In this document: positions 63,601 through 64,000 of the stretch, piece by piece | Layout: every line of letters starts with the position of its first letter | Numbering within the stretch: position 1 is the stretch's first letter | DNA from: Mucilaginibacter yixingensis | GTDB lineage: Bacteria; Bacteroidota; Bacteroidia; Sphingobacteriales; Sphingobacteriaceae | Assembly: GCF_041080815.1 (NCBI RefSeq) | Contig: NZ_CP160205.1 | Location: 1,240,001-1,304,000 of the forward strand | Direction: 5' to 3' | Length of the DNA stretch: 64,000 nucleotides | The notes under the pieces: model-generated | The model's database searches: none | What the model saw: the letters and a program-made list of their open reading frames with translations, nothing else | Told to the model about the DNA's origin: nothing | Made by a program: the position numbers and the translations under genes

Positions 63601-64000
63601 ATGAGAAGAAATTTATATATTTTATTGATCTGTGCCGTTGCGGTTTGCGTGGGCGGCCTACAGCTCAGTTGGGCACAAACAACCGGCGGCGTGCTTGTTA
63701 AAGGGCGCGTTACAGACAAAGCCGGTCCGCTTGTTGGCGCCACTGTAATTGAACAGGATAAAGACAACCGTACCATTATTGGTGTGGCTACAGATATCGA
63801 CGGCAACTTTGCACTCCACATCAGCGATGTAACACACAAACTGGTGGTATCGCTCATCAGTTATGAAACGCAGAGCCTCACCATCGGCCCCAAAAGAACC
63901 TTTGAGGTTTTCATGAAGCCGAATTCACGCGATCTGGACGAGGTAATTGTAAAAGCCCGGCCACAGGTTAACAACGGCAGCGGTTTATTGATTGACGATA
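63601..64000 (+). CDS. SusC-like TonB-dependent receptor, 5' part (cut by window end)
   Basis: Frame open from ATG 63601 to the end. A signal peptide (LLICAVAVCVGGLQLSWAQ) is followed by a carboxypeptidase-D-like domain (VLVKGRVTDKAGPLVGATVIE, IDGNFALHI) and the run into the plug (RDLDEVIVKAR). The barrel lies beyond the window. Start is 13 bases after the fasciclin stop, so the two are one operon. Confidence 0.88.
   Translation, partial: MRRNLYILLICAVAVCVGGLQLSWAQTTGGVLVKGRVTDKAGPLVGATVIEQDKDNRTIIGVATDIDGNFALHISDVTHKLVVSLISYETQSLTIGPKRTFEVFMKPNSRDLDEVIVKARPQVNNGSGLLIDD

Overview
The window is chromosomal DNA of a Bacteroidota, most like the Sphingobacteriaceae (Mucilaginibacter/Pedobacter type). 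The evidence is paired SusC/SusD genes, a hybrid two-component regulator, Bacteroidota-type promoters (TTG-N19-TAnnTTTG), frequent absence of Shine-Dalgarno sequences, and moderate GC. Both ends cut genes: a proline dehydrogenase on the left and a SusC-like receptor on the right.

Layout. 1-1.55 kb: proline dehydrogenase, a HAD phosphatase and a CAT-anticodon tRNA. 1.6-5.0 kb: remnant of an integrated element, in which an IS21-family insertion sequence sits between a truncated tyrosine recombinase and a truncated ECF sigma factor. 5.1-11.7 kb: SusC-SusD-sulfatase operon. 11.7-17.1 kb: two leftward units, PIG-L deacetylase plus two unknown genes and a phytanoyl-CoA-type dioxygenase, each preceded by a very short ORF with a run of Cys codons; an SDR gene, tRNA-Cys and tRNA-Pro lie here too. 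17.2-27.0 kb: an RNA-repair/Ro locus made of a WYL regulator, RtcB ligase, an AT-rich SIR2-P-loop gene, a Ro60/TROVE protein, six tandem Y-RNA-like RNAs carrying tRNA-like inserts, and two overlapping RlaP-type nucleotidyltransferases. 27-29.8 kb: a radical SAM/B12 enzyme and a methyltransferase with a Trp-rich leader and terminator. 29.9-36.4 kb: a giant alpha-2-macroglobulin-like protein with a SusC-type plug inserted. 36.5-41.4 kb: AraC regulator divergent from a TolC-HlyD-MFS efflux operon. 41.5-53.0 kb: Hsp70-like, ABC-F, thioredoxin-like, hybrid kinase, helicase, cupin, metallo-hydrolase, MFS and LysR genes. 53.1-60.5 kb: pectin-type module (pectate lyase, GH28, hybrid two-component regulator). 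61.3-64 kb: fasciclin-domain protein and the start of a SusC-like receptor.

The most interesting block is 17-27 kb. RtcB and the Ro protein are preceded by the same 20-base sequence (CTGCGCAAATACACTGCGCA) at the same distance from a promoter-like box, so they look like one regulon, probably controlled by the divergent WYL protein. The 700 bases after the Ro gene hold six consecutive hairpin RNAs sharing a Y-RNA-like closing stem (GCCGTAA on the 5' side, TTGYYGC or similar on the 3' side), four with T-arm-like sequences and two resembling circularly permuted tRNAs. The second notable theme is small-peptide control: two poly-Cys leader ORFs and one Trp-rich leader followed by an intrinsic terminator. 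Functions beyond family assignment are inference from sequence reading alone; no database search was run.
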